Source: Shinisaurus crocodilurus
Taxonomy: Eukaryota > Chordata > Lepidosauria > Squamata > Shinisauridae
Direction of reading: 5' to 3'
Assembly: GCA_021292165.1 (NCBI GenBank)
Contig: JAHFWL010001269.1
Location: 1-64,000 of the forward strand
DNA length: 64,000 nucleotides
The notes under the pieces are model-generated. The model did not search any database and was not told where the DNA came from. It saw only the letters and a list, made by a program, of their open reading frames with translations. This document shows positions 63,826 through 64,000 of this stretch, one piece after another. The translations under genes and the position numbers were made by a program. Within the stretch, counting starts at the first letter, position 1; each line of letters starts with the position of its first letter.

Positions 63826-64000
63826 ATATGATTGCACTCTTCCAGTACTTGAAGGGATATCACACAGAGGAGGGCCAGGATCTCTTCTCGATCATCCCAG
63901 TTTGCAGGACACGGAATAATGGGCTCAAGTTACAGGAACCTAGATTCCACCTAAATATCAGGAAAAATTTCCTGACTGTCAGAGCAATAAGACAATGGAA
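63826..64000 (+). mobile_element. CR1 LINE, other subfamily, runs off the window
   Basis: GGAGATATGATTGCACTCTT, CCAGTACTTGAAGGGATATC, AGGAGGGCCAGGATCTC, AAATTTCCTGACTGTCAGAG. This is the CR1 C-terminus in plus orientation, head to head with 62937-63825. By consensus, its 3' end (outside the window) should carry the tail shared with SINE-5S. Confidence 0.85.

Noticed and set aside
63514..63837. 107-codon frame as an intact gene
   Set aside because: It is the CR1 RT C-terminus followed by stops.
62937..64000. Twin-priming (5' inversion) as the sole explanation for opposed CR1 pieces
   Set aside because: The minus-strand piece has its own complete 3' end, which a twin-primed 5' segment would not.

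Overview
The window looks like non-coding DNA from a squamate reptile, most likely a lizard. The repeats are the basis for this: tRNA-derived SINEs of the GCCAGTGTGGTGTAGTGG type, CR1 and L2 retrotransposon pieces in several age classes, L1-like 3' ends, and many short palindromic hAT-type elements. Composition is moderately AT-rich with abundant microsatellites. I found no host protein-coding exon, no functional tRNA or rRNA gene and no CRISPR. Every long open frame I could recognise is a decayed reverse-transcriptase fragment, and the other open frames are translated repeats or microsatellites. The window is probably intergenic or intronic.

Layout. 1-6 kb: a SINE, a non-LTR retrotransposon on the minus strand (RT motif YADDA-like) split by a hAT-type MITE, a nearly perfect hairpin MITE, an L2 fragment, and a SINE broken by a CpG-rich insert. 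6-19 kb: palindromic MITEs, a 5S-rRNA-derived SINE, several copies of a ~430-bp repeat I call family R (ends TAGGGATGT...CATCCCTA), and a Tc1/mariner-type MITE. 19-33 kb: L2 3' ends, an LTR-like unit, a three-level nest (MITE in LTR-like DNA in MITE), relatively repeat-poor stretches that may hold conserved non-coding elements, and an unusual palindrome at 32.1-32.3 kb. 34-37 kb: one long old CR1 interrupted by an unidentified insert, a solo LTR with a 5-bp target duplication, and a CR1 tail. 40-48 kb: a LINE C-terminus carrying a copied patch from a nearby CpG-rich element, a GATA microsatellite, and an L2 whose two halves now face opposite ways between inverted 125-bp repeats. 48-64 kb: SINEs, MITEs, family R copies, L2 and CR1 fragments ending in two head-to-head CR1 copies.

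How the parts relate. No pathway is encoded. Two types of relationship are visible. First, LINE/SINE partnerships: SINE-B shares its 3' tail with one CR1 subfamily, and the 5S-headed SINE ends in the tail I know from another CR1 subfamily. Second, repair scars: three stretches (46, 28 and 99 bp) recur in direct orientation 1.0-1.9 kb from a near-identical copy, one 125-bp stretch recurs inverted at the ends of an inverted segment, and one MITE hairpin extends into its flanks. I consider this cluster of locally templated rearrangements the most interesting signal here. I could not run alignments or database searches, so family names rest on pattern recognition and boundaries without target duplications are approximate.
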